Origin: Deltaproteobacteria bacterium
Lineage (GTDB): Bacteria; Desulfobacterota; Binatia; UBA9968; CAXXLF01
DNA: 17,465 bases
Reading direction: 5' to 3'
Assembly (NCBI GenBank): GCA_022571535.1
Contig: JACZXR010000006.1
Coordinates: forward strand, 1 to 17,465
Part shown: positions 6,823 to 13,073 of the stretch, in pieces
Layout: the number at the start of each line of letters is the position of its first letter
Position numbering within the stretch: the first letter of the stretch is position 1
Translations under genes and position numbers: made by a program
Notes under the pieces: generated by a model
What the model was told of the DNA's origin: nothing
Database searches by the model: none
Seen by the model: the letters and a program-made list of their open reading frames with translations, nothing else

Positions 6823-6939
6823 TTAGACTTTTCTTCGTCCTGAGAAGCTTGTTAATCAGCAAAGAGCCGGTGAAAATCGGTGTCTACAATTCTGTAGCTT
6901 ACCTTGGTCCTCTCTAGCAAGATTTCCCTCTCTCGCTGT

Positions 6940-6955
6940 AGCAAATAGAGCGCCA
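6940..6955 (-). promoter_or_regulatory. Sigma-54 (RpoN) -24/-12 promoter for the sigma factor gene
   Basis: On the minus strand, TGGCGC-TCTAT-TTGCT has GG-N10-GC spacing, an ideal -12 box and one mismatch in the -24 box. The predicted start near 6930 gives a leader of about 105 nt to the start at 6822. Confidence 0.55.
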
Positions 6956-7082
6956 CACTCTACAGCGCGCCCCCTCACCTGATCTCAGCGCAGCCTGTTT
7001 GACAGGAGGCAAAGAGCCTGTGCAGGAGCTGATTAGGCCCATGCAACCGAAAATGATGCTTTAACCCTTTCGGGCATGAATT

Positions 7083-7102
7083 CACACAGCATGATGCTTG
7101 TG
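7083..7102. promoter_or_regulatory. Imperfect palindrome upstream of the sigma-54-type site
   Basis: CACA-c-AGCAT-g-ATGCT-TGTG is symmetric apart from one bulged C. It lies about 150 bases upstream of the minus-strand promoter at 6940-6955, where an activator site would be expected. ATGATGCTT also occurs at 7053-7061. The arms differ from the TCTCA-N4-TGAGA sites, so a different regulator would be implied. Confidence 0.3.
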
Positions 7103-7439
7103 GCTAGAATGAGTCCTGGGGACTACAATGGCCGTCGCTGGGGATAGTGAATTCGCAAAAGAAAAGGACCTTGGCGCTCATTCTAAGCCATATTTCTATA
7201 ATGTCAAGACGGCAAATCCTGGGCATGTCTCCTAATTTTAGAACTGCGAGTTTTTCAATCCTCAGAAAAGCAATCCTGATTTTTAATGGGCAAGAAGCGA
7301 GCCAACAATACATCGGGTCGCGTAAAAATAGTGATGCTGGCTAGTCGGGAACTTTCGGAAGGCTTTGAACTGAGATGCTGTTCTATTTTCACTCGAGAGA
7401 TCCTACCCACTCTGAGAGAAGTTTCTTTTTGTATCTTTG

Positions 7440-9830
7440 CTAGAGGGGGAACTCTTGGGAGGTTCCAGGTTGGATGCAGTGTGGTGTGCCTTTGACCGTG
7501 ACTGCGACGGGCTCAGTTCCATTCTTATCGGCCGAAAGGCGCAACCGTCCATCAGTCAAGTCCAGTTCAAGCCACTGTCCTCGATAGCGGAGCCTGAGGT
7601 TAAGATTTCTCACGCCTGCGGGGAGGGTCGGGTCAAAGGAAATTGTTTCACCCCAGGTGTCGATACCGGCGTATCGGCGTTGAATGAGATTGTCAATGCC
7701 CGCCATGGCAGCCAGGTGGATTCCTTCTTTGGTCGTGCCGCCTTGGATGTCGGCGATGTCGCATTTTAAGGCCTCGCTGAAAAAGCTCCAAAACCTCGGC
7801 GGGTCGATGTGGGCCAGGACAAAGGCGTGGACGAGCCGGCTGAGTGTTGAGCCGTGTGAGGTTCGTTCTATGTAGTAGTCAACGTTCTTCCGGAATGTGT
7901 TCTCGTCGAAGACGTAACCTAGCTGATGAAAAATACGGCGCAGTTCCCTAACAGGAAAAAGGTAGAAGAGCATGAGGACATCGGCCTGTTTGGATAGCTT
8001 GTAACGATTAGGGGAATCCCCTTCAGCCTCCAGGATGCGGTCCAATCGTTCGATATTGCCGTATTTTTCCCGATAGCCGTCCCAGTCGAACTCTTTGAGT
8101 TGATCATATCCCTCGAATTGACTGATAATACCGTCCCCATGGAAGGCAATCGTCATCTTCCGCGTAATGTCGTTCCACCGCTCGATTTCCTCCTCTCGGA
8201 GACCCAACTCTTCAACCAGCTCAGCTCGGCGATCCGGCTTGAGAAGATCCAAGATCTTGATGGCACGCTCTAGCACCCAAACCACCCCGACATTGGTATA
8301 AGCATTGTTTTTTAGTCCACCCTGTTCGGTATCGGGATACTTCTCGTGGTACTCGTCTGGGCCCATTACACCGGCAATATCGTACCGCTGGGTTTTCTGG
8401 TTGTAGGTTGATATGCTCGCCCAAAAGCGGGCAATCTCCAGGATCATTTCGGCACCATAGTAGGACATGAATTCCATGTCCCTGGAAACCTGGAAATACT
8501 CCCAGATGTTGTAGACGATTGCCAGGTTGACGTGGCGCTGAAGATGGCTGTGATCGTCTAGCCAGCGACCGGAATTCGGATTCAAGTGAACCGTCTGCGT
8601 CTCTTCGCTCCCGTCGCTACCGCTCTGCCACGGATACATGGCCCCGTTGTAGCCGCATTCCTTCGCGGCGGTTCGGGCCGCATCCAGGCGTCGATAGCGA
8701 TACAAAAGAAGCGAGCGGGTGATTTCTGGGATACGTAGATTGAAAGAGGAAAAAATAAACATCTCGTCCCAGAATATATGTCCACGGTAGGTTTCCCCGT
8801 GTAGGCCCCTAGCCGGCACACCGGTGTCGAGACCGACAGTGTTCATCGAAATTGTCTGCAGAAGATGAAAGATGTGAAGCCTGATGATCATCTGAGCCTG
8901 GCCTTGCCCGTTGAGTTTTACATCCCACCTGTGCCAAAGGTTTTTCCAGGCCCTGCAGTGCGTCTCGAGCAGATCCTCAAAGCGACCGCATCTTGAAATT
9001 GCTTGACGGGCCGCCACTGTGCTTTCGGAGATGCCCCTGTCTCTTGAGGTGTAAAGTGCGACGATCTTCTCGATTTTTACCGTTCGCCCTTCGGCCACGT
9101 CGAACACCAGCTCTTGTCCGATGACCCCCTCTCGCTGGTGCGTCAGGGTCTCGGCCTGCAATCTCTTGCCGCGGCAATAGACCTGTGTCCTTGCCGCCTG
9201 CGCTACCTGGATCCGAGACTGACTGGTTTGCACCAGCAGATAAACGCCGTCCTGATCCACGGGTCCCATCGAAACTGTTTCCAGGTGTTTCGAGTTGAGC
9301 TGGCGGTAGCGTGCCACTCCGGCATTGATAACCGACCCGTCCAACTCCGACTTGATCTTGATCCCCCCGGACCAGTTTTCTGCGGTAATGCTGGTTTCAA
9401 TGGCTGCAAGGTGAGGGTTGCCCATATGGACCAGACGCCTGTTGGTAACAGTAAATTCCCGTCCCTGCTTGTCACGAAAACGAACGTTCCTTACAAGCAG
9501 GCCATTGTTCAGATGCAATTCCTGCCGGTAAGAGAGGATTTCAACGGACAGGAGGTTAAACCACTCTCCATTCTCGGGTTGGAAAGTGAGACAGAGCCAA
9601 TTAGGAAAGTTGACGAGGTCTTCGTTGACGAGGTCCCGTCCGGAGATTCTGGTCGTCAGCCGGTTGTAGCCTCCAGCCACATAGGTGCCGGGATAGTGGA
9701 TGTCGTCCGCTTTGGCTTCCTCTGCGGCTCCACGCGTGGCGAAATAGCCGTTGCCTAGCGTGCATAGAGCCTCGCGCAAAGGCTCCTGATCGGGGTCAAA
9801 TCCCTCGTATTGAAGCTTCCAATGATTCAT
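7440..9830 (-). CDS. Glycoside hydrolase family 65 disaccharide phosphorylase (trehalose/maltose type)
   Basis: 796 residues, full length for GH65 inverting phosphorylases, which split an alpha-glucosyl disaccharide with phosphate to give beta-glucose 1-phosphate. An N-terminal beta-sandwich (1-270; LGNGYFATRG) precedes the (alpha/alpha)6 barrel (about 310-700). HGETYRGHIFWDEMF, the catalytic acid Glu493 in MGPDEYHE, SKQADVLML (613-621) and the phosphate-binding TSHGSTLS (657-664) are all present. Phosphate-site conservation favours phosphorolysis over hydrolysis. The start overlaps the upstream stop by 4 bases (ATGA), implying translational coupling to the mutase-phosphatase gene. That partner makes trehalose, or a trehalose-like disaccharide, the best substrate guess; maltose and kojibiose cannot be excluded. 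Cytoplasmic, with no signal peptide. Confidence 0.92.
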   Translation of the reverse strand: MNHWKLQYEGFDPDQEPLREALCTLGNGYFATRGAAEEAKADDIHYPGTYVAGGYNRLTTRISGRDLVNEDLVNFPNWLCLTFQPENGEWFNLLSVEILSYRQELHLNNGLLVRNVRFRDKQGREFTVTNRRLVHMGNPHLAAIETSITAENWSGGIKIKSELDGSVINAGVARYRQLNSKHLETVSMGPVDQDGVYLLVQTSQSRIQVAQAARTQVYCRGKRLQAETLTHQREGVIGQELVFDVAEGRTVKIEKIVALYTSRDRGISESTVAARQAISRCGRFEDLLETHCRAWKNLWHRWDVKLNGQGQAQMIIRLHIFHLLQTISMNTVGLDTGVPARGLHGETYRGHIFWDEMFIFSSFNLRIPEITRSLLLYRYRRLDAARTAAKECGYNGAMYPWQSGSDGSEETQTVHLNPNSGRWLDDHSHLQRHVNLAIVYNIWEYFQVSRDMEFMSYYGAEMILEIARFWASISTYNQKTQRYDIAGVMGPDEYHEKYPDTEQGGLKNNAYTNVGVVWVLERAIKILDLLKPDRRAELVEELGLREEEIERWNDITRKMTIAFHGDGIISQFEGYDQLKEFDWDGYREKYGNIERLDRILEAEGDSPNRYKLSKQADVLMLFYLFPVRELRRIFHQLGYVFDENTFRKNVDYYIERTSHGSTLSRLVHAFVLAHIDPPRFWSFFSEALKCDIADIQGGTTKEGIHLAAMAGIDNLIQRRYAGIDTWGETISFDPTLPAGVRNLNLRLRYRGQWLELDLTDGRLRLSADKNGTEPVAVTVKGTPHCIQPGTSQEFPL

Positions 9831-11386
9831 GTTGTCTTTGCCTTAATAAGGGTAATCAACGTCTCCAAAAATTGCTTTACCTCCCGCGTATCCCTGAGCA
9901 AATAACTTGCAGCAGTTGGCCGAGGCGTCTCGGCCACTAGAATGCCGATCCCTTTGTCCCTAAGCACTCCAAAGGCATCTTCGTCTGTGGTGTCGTCGCC
10001 CAGATAGAAGGGGACGACGTCGGACCCGTTCAGGTTAAGGGCGTCCAAGATCCACAGGACGGCCTTGCCCTTATGCCACTCTATCTTCGGCCGAAGCTCA
10101 AAGACCTTTTTACCAAGATTTTTACGCAGTGTGGGGTTGGCTTTCAACATCTCATCGACGATACCTTCGATCAACGGGACCTGATCTTCGGCCACCAGCC
10201 GGTAGTGAACTGCTAATGAGAACCTCTTGTTTTCCACCAGCGCCCCCTCAATAACTTTGACTCGCTCGACAAGCTGCCTGTAAACACTGTCAACCGTTGG
10301 TATGATGTGCTTCCCCTCTTCGTGCTGAATGTCGGTTCCATCCGGGCCTGCAATGTCAAAGCCGTGGCTTCCTGCGTAGATGAGGCTGTCGACTTTGATG
10401 AAGTCGTAGACCTCGTTGCGCCCTCGACCGCTGACGATCGCTACCGTGCAAGAGAGGGCCAATTGGCGCAGGACCTCGCGCATCTCGCTGGTCATGACGG
10501 CCAGCTCTGGTCTCTCAACGATGGGGGTCAGCGTGCCGTCATAATCGAGAAATACCACCGCTCGTCTACCAGACAATCGCTGCTCGATTTCTGGCAGCTG
10601 ATCAAAGGCGGATGGGATCACCCGCGAGTGATCGTGGAACCACGCGTCAATTTTCTCCACACAGATCTCCTCCAAATCTCTAACCACTAGGTCGGCACCT
10701 TTTTCCCTGAGGCCGGCGGAATGGTTACGCCGGTCTATTCCAATCACCATGCCGAAATCCCCGGTCTTGCCCGCTTCAACACCGGCGATAGAATCCTCGA
10801 CAACCACACTGCGGCTGATATCGGAAGCCAGGAGCTCTGCGCTCTTGGTAAAGATATCAGGATTTGGCTTGCCCTTTAGACCCATGGATACCGATACGAC
10901 TCCATCGACCCTGGCATCAAAGAGGTTTTCAATGCCGGCAATCTTAAGAACGGCTTGACAGTTCTTGCTGGAAGAGACAATGGCTACCTTGATGCCGCGG
11001 GACTTTGATGTCTTGATAAGATCGAGCGTCGATGGAAATACCTCCACGCCCTCCCTGTTGAGTACCTCGACAAACAGCTTGTTCTTCTTGTTTCCCAACC
11101 CGCAAATCGTTTCTTGATCCGGTCCGTCCGACGGATGGCCATAGGGGATAACAATCCCTCGGGACTCTAGAAAGCTCTTGACTCCCTCGTAACGCGGTTT
11201 TCCGTCTACATATGTCAGGTAATCCGATTCCTTGTCGAAGGGGGAGAAGAGCTCTTTTTCCCGGGATTCCCGTAGCCTGAGGTAGGTATCAAACAACCCC
11301 TTCCAAGCGGATGCGTGAACTTTGGCCGTGTCGGTGACGACCCCGTCCAGATCAAAGATGATTGCATCAAAGTTAAGCTGAGACAC
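9827..11386 (-). CDS. Beta-phosphoglucomutase-like HAD fused to trehalose-6-phosphate phosphatase
   Basis: 519 residues, two HAD-superfamily enzymes in one chain. Residues 1-235 resemble beta-phosphoglucomutase: FDLDGVVTDT with the Asp12/Asp14 pair, VSSSKNC (137-143), KPNPD and VVEDSIAGVEAG. This would convert beta-glucose 1-phosphate to glucose 6-phosphate. Residues 265-515 are an OtsB-type phosphatase: FLDYDGTLTPI (Asp281/Asp283), VSGRGR, GSHGFD and GDDTTDEDAF (463-472), which would dephosphorylate trehalose 6-phosphate. The start is GTG at 11386 with GAGGG seven bases upstream. Its stop overlaps the GH65 start. No trehalose-6-phosphate synthase is in the window. Both catalytic sets look intact. 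Confidence 0.92.
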   Translation of the reverse strand: MSQLNFDAIIFDLDGVVTDTAKVHASAWKGLFDTYLRLRESREKELFSPFDKESDYLTYVDGKPRYEGVKSFLESRGIVIPYGHPSDGPDQETICGLGNKKNKLFVEVLNREGVEVFPSTLDLIKTSKSRGIKVAIVSSSKNCQAVLKIAGIENLFDARVDGVVSVSMGLKGKPNPDIFTKSAELLASDISRSVVVEDSIAGVEAGKTGDFGMVIGIDRRNHSAGLREKGADLVVRDLEEICVEKIDAWFHDHSRVIPSAFDQLPEIEQRLSGRRAVVFLDYDGTLTPIVERPELAVMTSEMREVLRQLALSCTVAIVSGRGRNEVYDFIKVDSLIYAGSHGFDIAGPDGTDIQHEEGKHIIPTVDSVYRQLVERVKVIEGALVENKRFSLAVHYRLVAEDQVPLIEGIVDEMLKANPTLRKNLGKKVFELRPKIEWHKGKAVLWILDALNLNGSDVVPFYLGDDTTDEDAFGVLRDKGIGILVAETPRPTAASYLLRDTREVKQFLETLITLIKAKTT

Positions 11387-11426
11387 CTGAGCACCCTCGC
11401 TTTGGTCTCATTCTTAACATATCGAC

Positions 11427-11455
11427 ATTATCTATGGTTTCTTTATCAAAAACAA
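11427..11455 (-). promoter_or_regulatory. Possible sigma-70 promoter for the trehalose operon
   Basis: On the minus strand TTGTTT (11455-11450) and GATAAT (11432-11427) are 17 bases apart, a plausible -35/-10 pair. The predicted start near 11420 lies about 35 bases before the GTG. The -35 match is weak. No sigma-54 signature was found between here and the gene. Confidence 0.3.
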
Positions 11456-11509
11456 TACGTTAGGAAGGGGGGCAGGATTCAGGGTATGATCTATCGTCTA
11501 TCTGGAGAA

Positions 11510-11525
11510 TTCTCAAATTTGAGAA
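11510..11525. promoter_or_regulatory. Perfect 16-bp palindrome, putative regulator site
   Basis: TTCTCAAATTTGAGAA equals its own reverse complement. It is the fullest copy of the TCTCA-N4-TGAGA motif seen at 570-585 and 2877-2890. It lies about 125 bases upstream of the GTG start of the trehalose operon. Confidence 0.5.
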
Positions 11526-11545
11526 ACACCTGCTGAGGCATTTGA

Positions 11546-11556
11546 AAATTTGAGAA
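11546..11556. promoter_or_regulatory. Repeated half-site of the 16-bp palindrome
   Basis: AAATTTGAGAA repeats the right part of the palindrome (11515-11525) exactly. The offset is 31 bases, about three helical turns, so both would face the same side of DNA, as expected for cooperative binding. Confidence 0.4.
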
Positions 11557-11557
11557 G

Positions 11558-11586
11558 AGGTGATTATAAGCGCGCACTTATCACCT
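11558..11586. repeat. Hairpin between universal stress gene and trehalose operon
   Basis: AGGTGA (11558-11563) and TAAG (11567-11570) pair with CTTA (11577-11580) and TCACCT (11581-11586), leaving a 3-nt bulge and a 6-nt loop. A short T-run (TTTT including the final base of the arm) follows on the plus strand, but genes on both sides run on the minus strand, so a terminator role is uncertain. Confidence 0.3.
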
Positions 11587-11625
11587 TTTCATGTCGAGCC
11601 TTCAGGTGGCCAAATTGCTCTGCTG

Positions 11626-11672
11626 TTTTATCTTAAGGGACGGTCGATATTGAAGATGCTGGTAAGATAAAA
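11626..11672. repeat. 10-bp perfect inverted repeat downstream of the universal stress gene
   Basis: TTTTATCTTA (11626-11635) and TAAGATAAAA (11663-11672) are exact inverted copies around a 27-nt spacer. They start 30 bases past the minus-strand stop at 11703. An AT-rich 3'-end stem or protein site is possible; it is not a standard terminator. Confidence 0.35.
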
Positions 11673-11702
11673 ATATTCGTTAGGTGGAGTTTAATCGCTC
11701 AT

Positions 11703-12185
11703 TCAAACGGCCCTTGTCTCAGCTGGCGTTGCCGCCGCTTGTGGACGGACCGAAAGCACAGGGCAGAAAGACCGCCGTACGACCTGTTTGGTTACGCTAC
11801 CGATAAACATGTGGGCAAGAGCAGTCCTTCCGTGTGTAGACATTACGATCATATCCACATCCTTCTTCTCTGCCCTCTCCACTATACTCTCGTAGGGAGT
11901 TCCTATCCCTACCTCTTGTCGAATATTTACTTTTGAAAGGAGCTTGGGAAAGGCCTCTCTCAAGAAATGATCGACCTCCTTTTTACGATCGTCAAGAAAC
12001 TCTTTAACGCTCTTCACGTGAGCCGAGTTGATCTCCTGGAAGGGGATGGCCTCCATGTAATTAGCCACATGATAGACGATGACTTCTACTCCCTGGATTT
12101 TAGCCAGCTCCAGGGCATAGCGCACACCCACCTGGGACAACTCTGAAAGATCCGTAGGGGCAAGGATCGATTTTATCCTTTCCAT
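11703..12185 (-). CDS. Universal stress protein (UspA family)
   Basis: 160 residues, one UspA domain (Rossmann-like alpha/beta). The N-terminus KSILAPTDLSELSQVGVRYALELA and the C-terminal DMIVMSTHGRTALAHMFIGS with SFCPVLSVRP are typical. The family's nucleotide-binding G-x2-G-x9-G-S/T loop is nearly kept (Gly119, then Gly129-Ser130), but the second Gly is Ala, so ATP binding is uncertain. Cytoplasmic; such proteins accumulate under starvation and stress. The start has an excellent site (AAGGAGG, five bases upstream). A sigma-54-type promoter lies about 50 bases upstream. The trehalose operon follows 316 bases downstream on the same strand. Confidence 0.93.
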   Translation of the reverse strand: MERIKSILAPTDLSELSQVGVRYALELAKIQGVEVIVYHVANYMEAIPFQEINSAHVKSVKEFLDDRKKEVDHFLREAFPKLLSKVNIRQEVGIGTPYESIVERAEKKDVDMIVMSTHGRTALAHMFIGSVTKQVVRRSFCPVLSVRPQAAATPAETRAV

Positions 12186-12233
12186 AAAAACCTCCTTATC
12201 TATCTCCGCTTTGTCTCCCAGTAATCATAAGAC

Positions 12234-12249
12234 AGCAAAAAGTATGCCC
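12234..12249 (-). promoter_or_regulatory. Sigma-54 (RpoN) -24/-12 promoter for the universal stress gene
   Basis: On the minus strand, GGGCAT-ACTTT-TTGCT has GG-N10-GC spacing and an ideal -12 box. The predicted start near 12223 gives a short leader of about 38 nt, a natural arrangement for the gene starting at 12185. Confidence 0.6.
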
Positions 12250-12309
12250 TTTTTCAGGTTTTGTAGATTCAGCGAATCTTCTGCTGATTGACGATAGCTC
12301 TGTACAGTT

Positions 12310-13005
12310 ATGAGATTTACCTTTGTTTTTCCCCACTTGTGGGAATCTGGAGTAAGGGGAAAATACGCTCCTTTTCGCGCTTTCGGTCATACCCCTTCTT
12401 ACCTTTCTTGGTGGTTTGGGGACTACTTCGCTTCCTCGGCAAGGGGATTCTTCCGAGCGGGAACAGTCAAGGGCACGATTACCATTGGAGGTAGCCCTGC
12501 CTCTGGTGTTGTCGTCTCGGTTGAAGGTTTGCCTAATGAAAGCCGCAAATCTAAAATTTCCAATATTGAGTCTGAGCGGGCGGTGATAGACCAGCGGGAT
12601 AAGAAATTCATTCCGCATGTCCTTCCGGTAAGGGTAGGGACAAGGGTGAATTTTCCCAACATCGATGATGTCTGGCACAATGTCTTTTCCACCTCGGAGG
12701 CCAAGAAATTCGATCTCGGTCTCTACCCTCCAGGCAATGACCGTAACGTCACTTTCGACAAGCCTGGTGTGGTGCGGATTTTGTGCAATGTCCATCCGCA
12801 TATGGAGGCCTATGTCGTGGTCAAGGAGCATCCATATTTTGCTCTCTCCGACACCCGGGGAAACTATCGCCCTGATGAGGTTCCCGTAGGGAAATTCCGT
12901 CTAAAGTTCTGGCAACCCGAACTAGGCACAAAAGTGGAGCCTTTTAATATGGTTCGTGGTGGGGAAGTCTTGTCCGTTAACATGAACCTCAAGAGGATGA
13001 AGTAG
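12310..13005 (+). CDS. Exported cupredoxin-like protein with C-terminal beta-sandwich (N-terminus uncertain)
   Basis: The conserved part starts near residue 50 (AGTVKGTITIGG). Residues 50-172 resemble the plastocyanin/MauL-like proteins annotated as methylamine-utilisation or cupredoxin-domain proteins. Candidate copper ligands are His123 (DDVWHN) and the cluster C159-N-V-H162-P-H164-M165. Residues 175-228 (FALSDTRGNYRPDEVPVGKF) look like a carboxypeptidase-regulatory-type beta-sandwich. A secreted role in copper binding or electron transfer is likely. Residues 1-48 are not a good signal peptide in this frame, and no ribosome binding site precedes 12310. The +2-shifted frame encodes YPFLPFLVVWGLLRFLG, a better hydrophobic core, so a frameshift near 12415-12430 or a different start is suspected. 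Transcribed divergently from the universal stress gene. Confidence 0.75.
   Translation: MRFTFVFPHLWESGVRGKYAPFRAFGHTPSYLSWWFGDYFASSARGFFRAGTVKGTITIGGSPASGVVVSVEGLPNESRKSKISNIESERAVIDQRDKKFIPHVLPVRVGTRVNFPNIDDVWHNVFSTSEAKKFDLGLYPPGNDRNVTFDKPGVVRILCNVHPHMEAYVVVKEHPYFALSDTRGNYRPDEVPVGKFRLKFWQPELGTKVEPFNMVRGGEVLSVNMNLKRMK
12329..12345. promoter_or_regulatory. Imperfect palindrome upstream of the universal stress promoter
   Basis: TTCCC-N7-GGGAA lies about 100 bases upstream of the minus-strand sigma-54-type site, within enhancer range. An overlapping wider inverted pair, TTTTCCCC (12327-12334) and GGGGAAAA (12356-12363), is also present. It overlaps the nominal start of the plus-strand cupredoxin frame, so that frame's true start may lie further in. 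Confidence 0.3.
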
Positions 13006-13016
13006 AGGAGGTTGCA

Positions 13017-13073
13017 ATGAGTATCATTACAATGGCCCGACCGGCTGCGACCGAATTAACAGAGATTCTGTGA
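13017..13073 (+). pseudogene. 18-codon ORF with strong ribosome binding site, overlapping the next gene's 3' end
   Basis: AGAGGAGG (13004-13011) sits ideally before ATG 13017, which opens an 18-codon frame, MSIITMARPAATELTEIL, ending at TGA 13071-13073. It starts 11 bases after the cupredoxin stop, as a second operon gene would, but runs 47 bases into the convergent oxidase gene. It could be the stump of a gene lost when the minus-strand block arrived, or a chance frame. Confidence 0.25.

Larger units (their letters stand above)
6823..7439. other. Intergenic region upstream of the sigma factor gene
   Basis: 617 bases with no credible gene. Short frames on both strands (for example 7147-7344 plus and 7104-7313 minus) lack ribosome binding sites and recognisable content. 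It holds the sigma-54-type site at 6940-6955, a palindrome at 7083-7102, and a small hairpin CCTGT-TTG-ACAGG at 6994-7006. No terminator is obvious at the 3' end of the GH65 gene. Confidence 0.5.
11387..11702. other. Regulatory intergenic region upstream of the trehalose operon
   Basis: 316 bases between the universal stress gene and the trehalose operon, both on the minus strand. It holds a possible sigma-70 promoter, a perfect 16-bp palindrome with a repeated half-site, a hairpin at 11558-11586 and a long inverted repeat at 11626-11672. A weak plus-strand sigma-54-like match (AGGTGG-CCAAA-TTGCT, 11604-11619) has no gene downstream. No coding frame is supported. Confidence 0.5.

Noticed and set aside
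7286..7495. Plus-strand ORF containing VKIVMLASRE, reminiscent of the glycogen synthase N-terminus
   Set aside because: Only about seven residues match, no ribosome binding site precedes it, the frame has no further family resemblance, and it runs into the GH65 3' end.
9114..9758. 214-codon plus-strand ORF
   Set aside because: It lies wholly inside the GH65 gene on the opposite strand and has no recognisable motif; a shadow frame.
12196..12831. 211-codon minus-strand ORF
   Set aside because: It overlaps the cupredoxin gene, whose plus-strand motifs (HN, CNVHPHM) are clear, and it would also cover the universal stress promoter.
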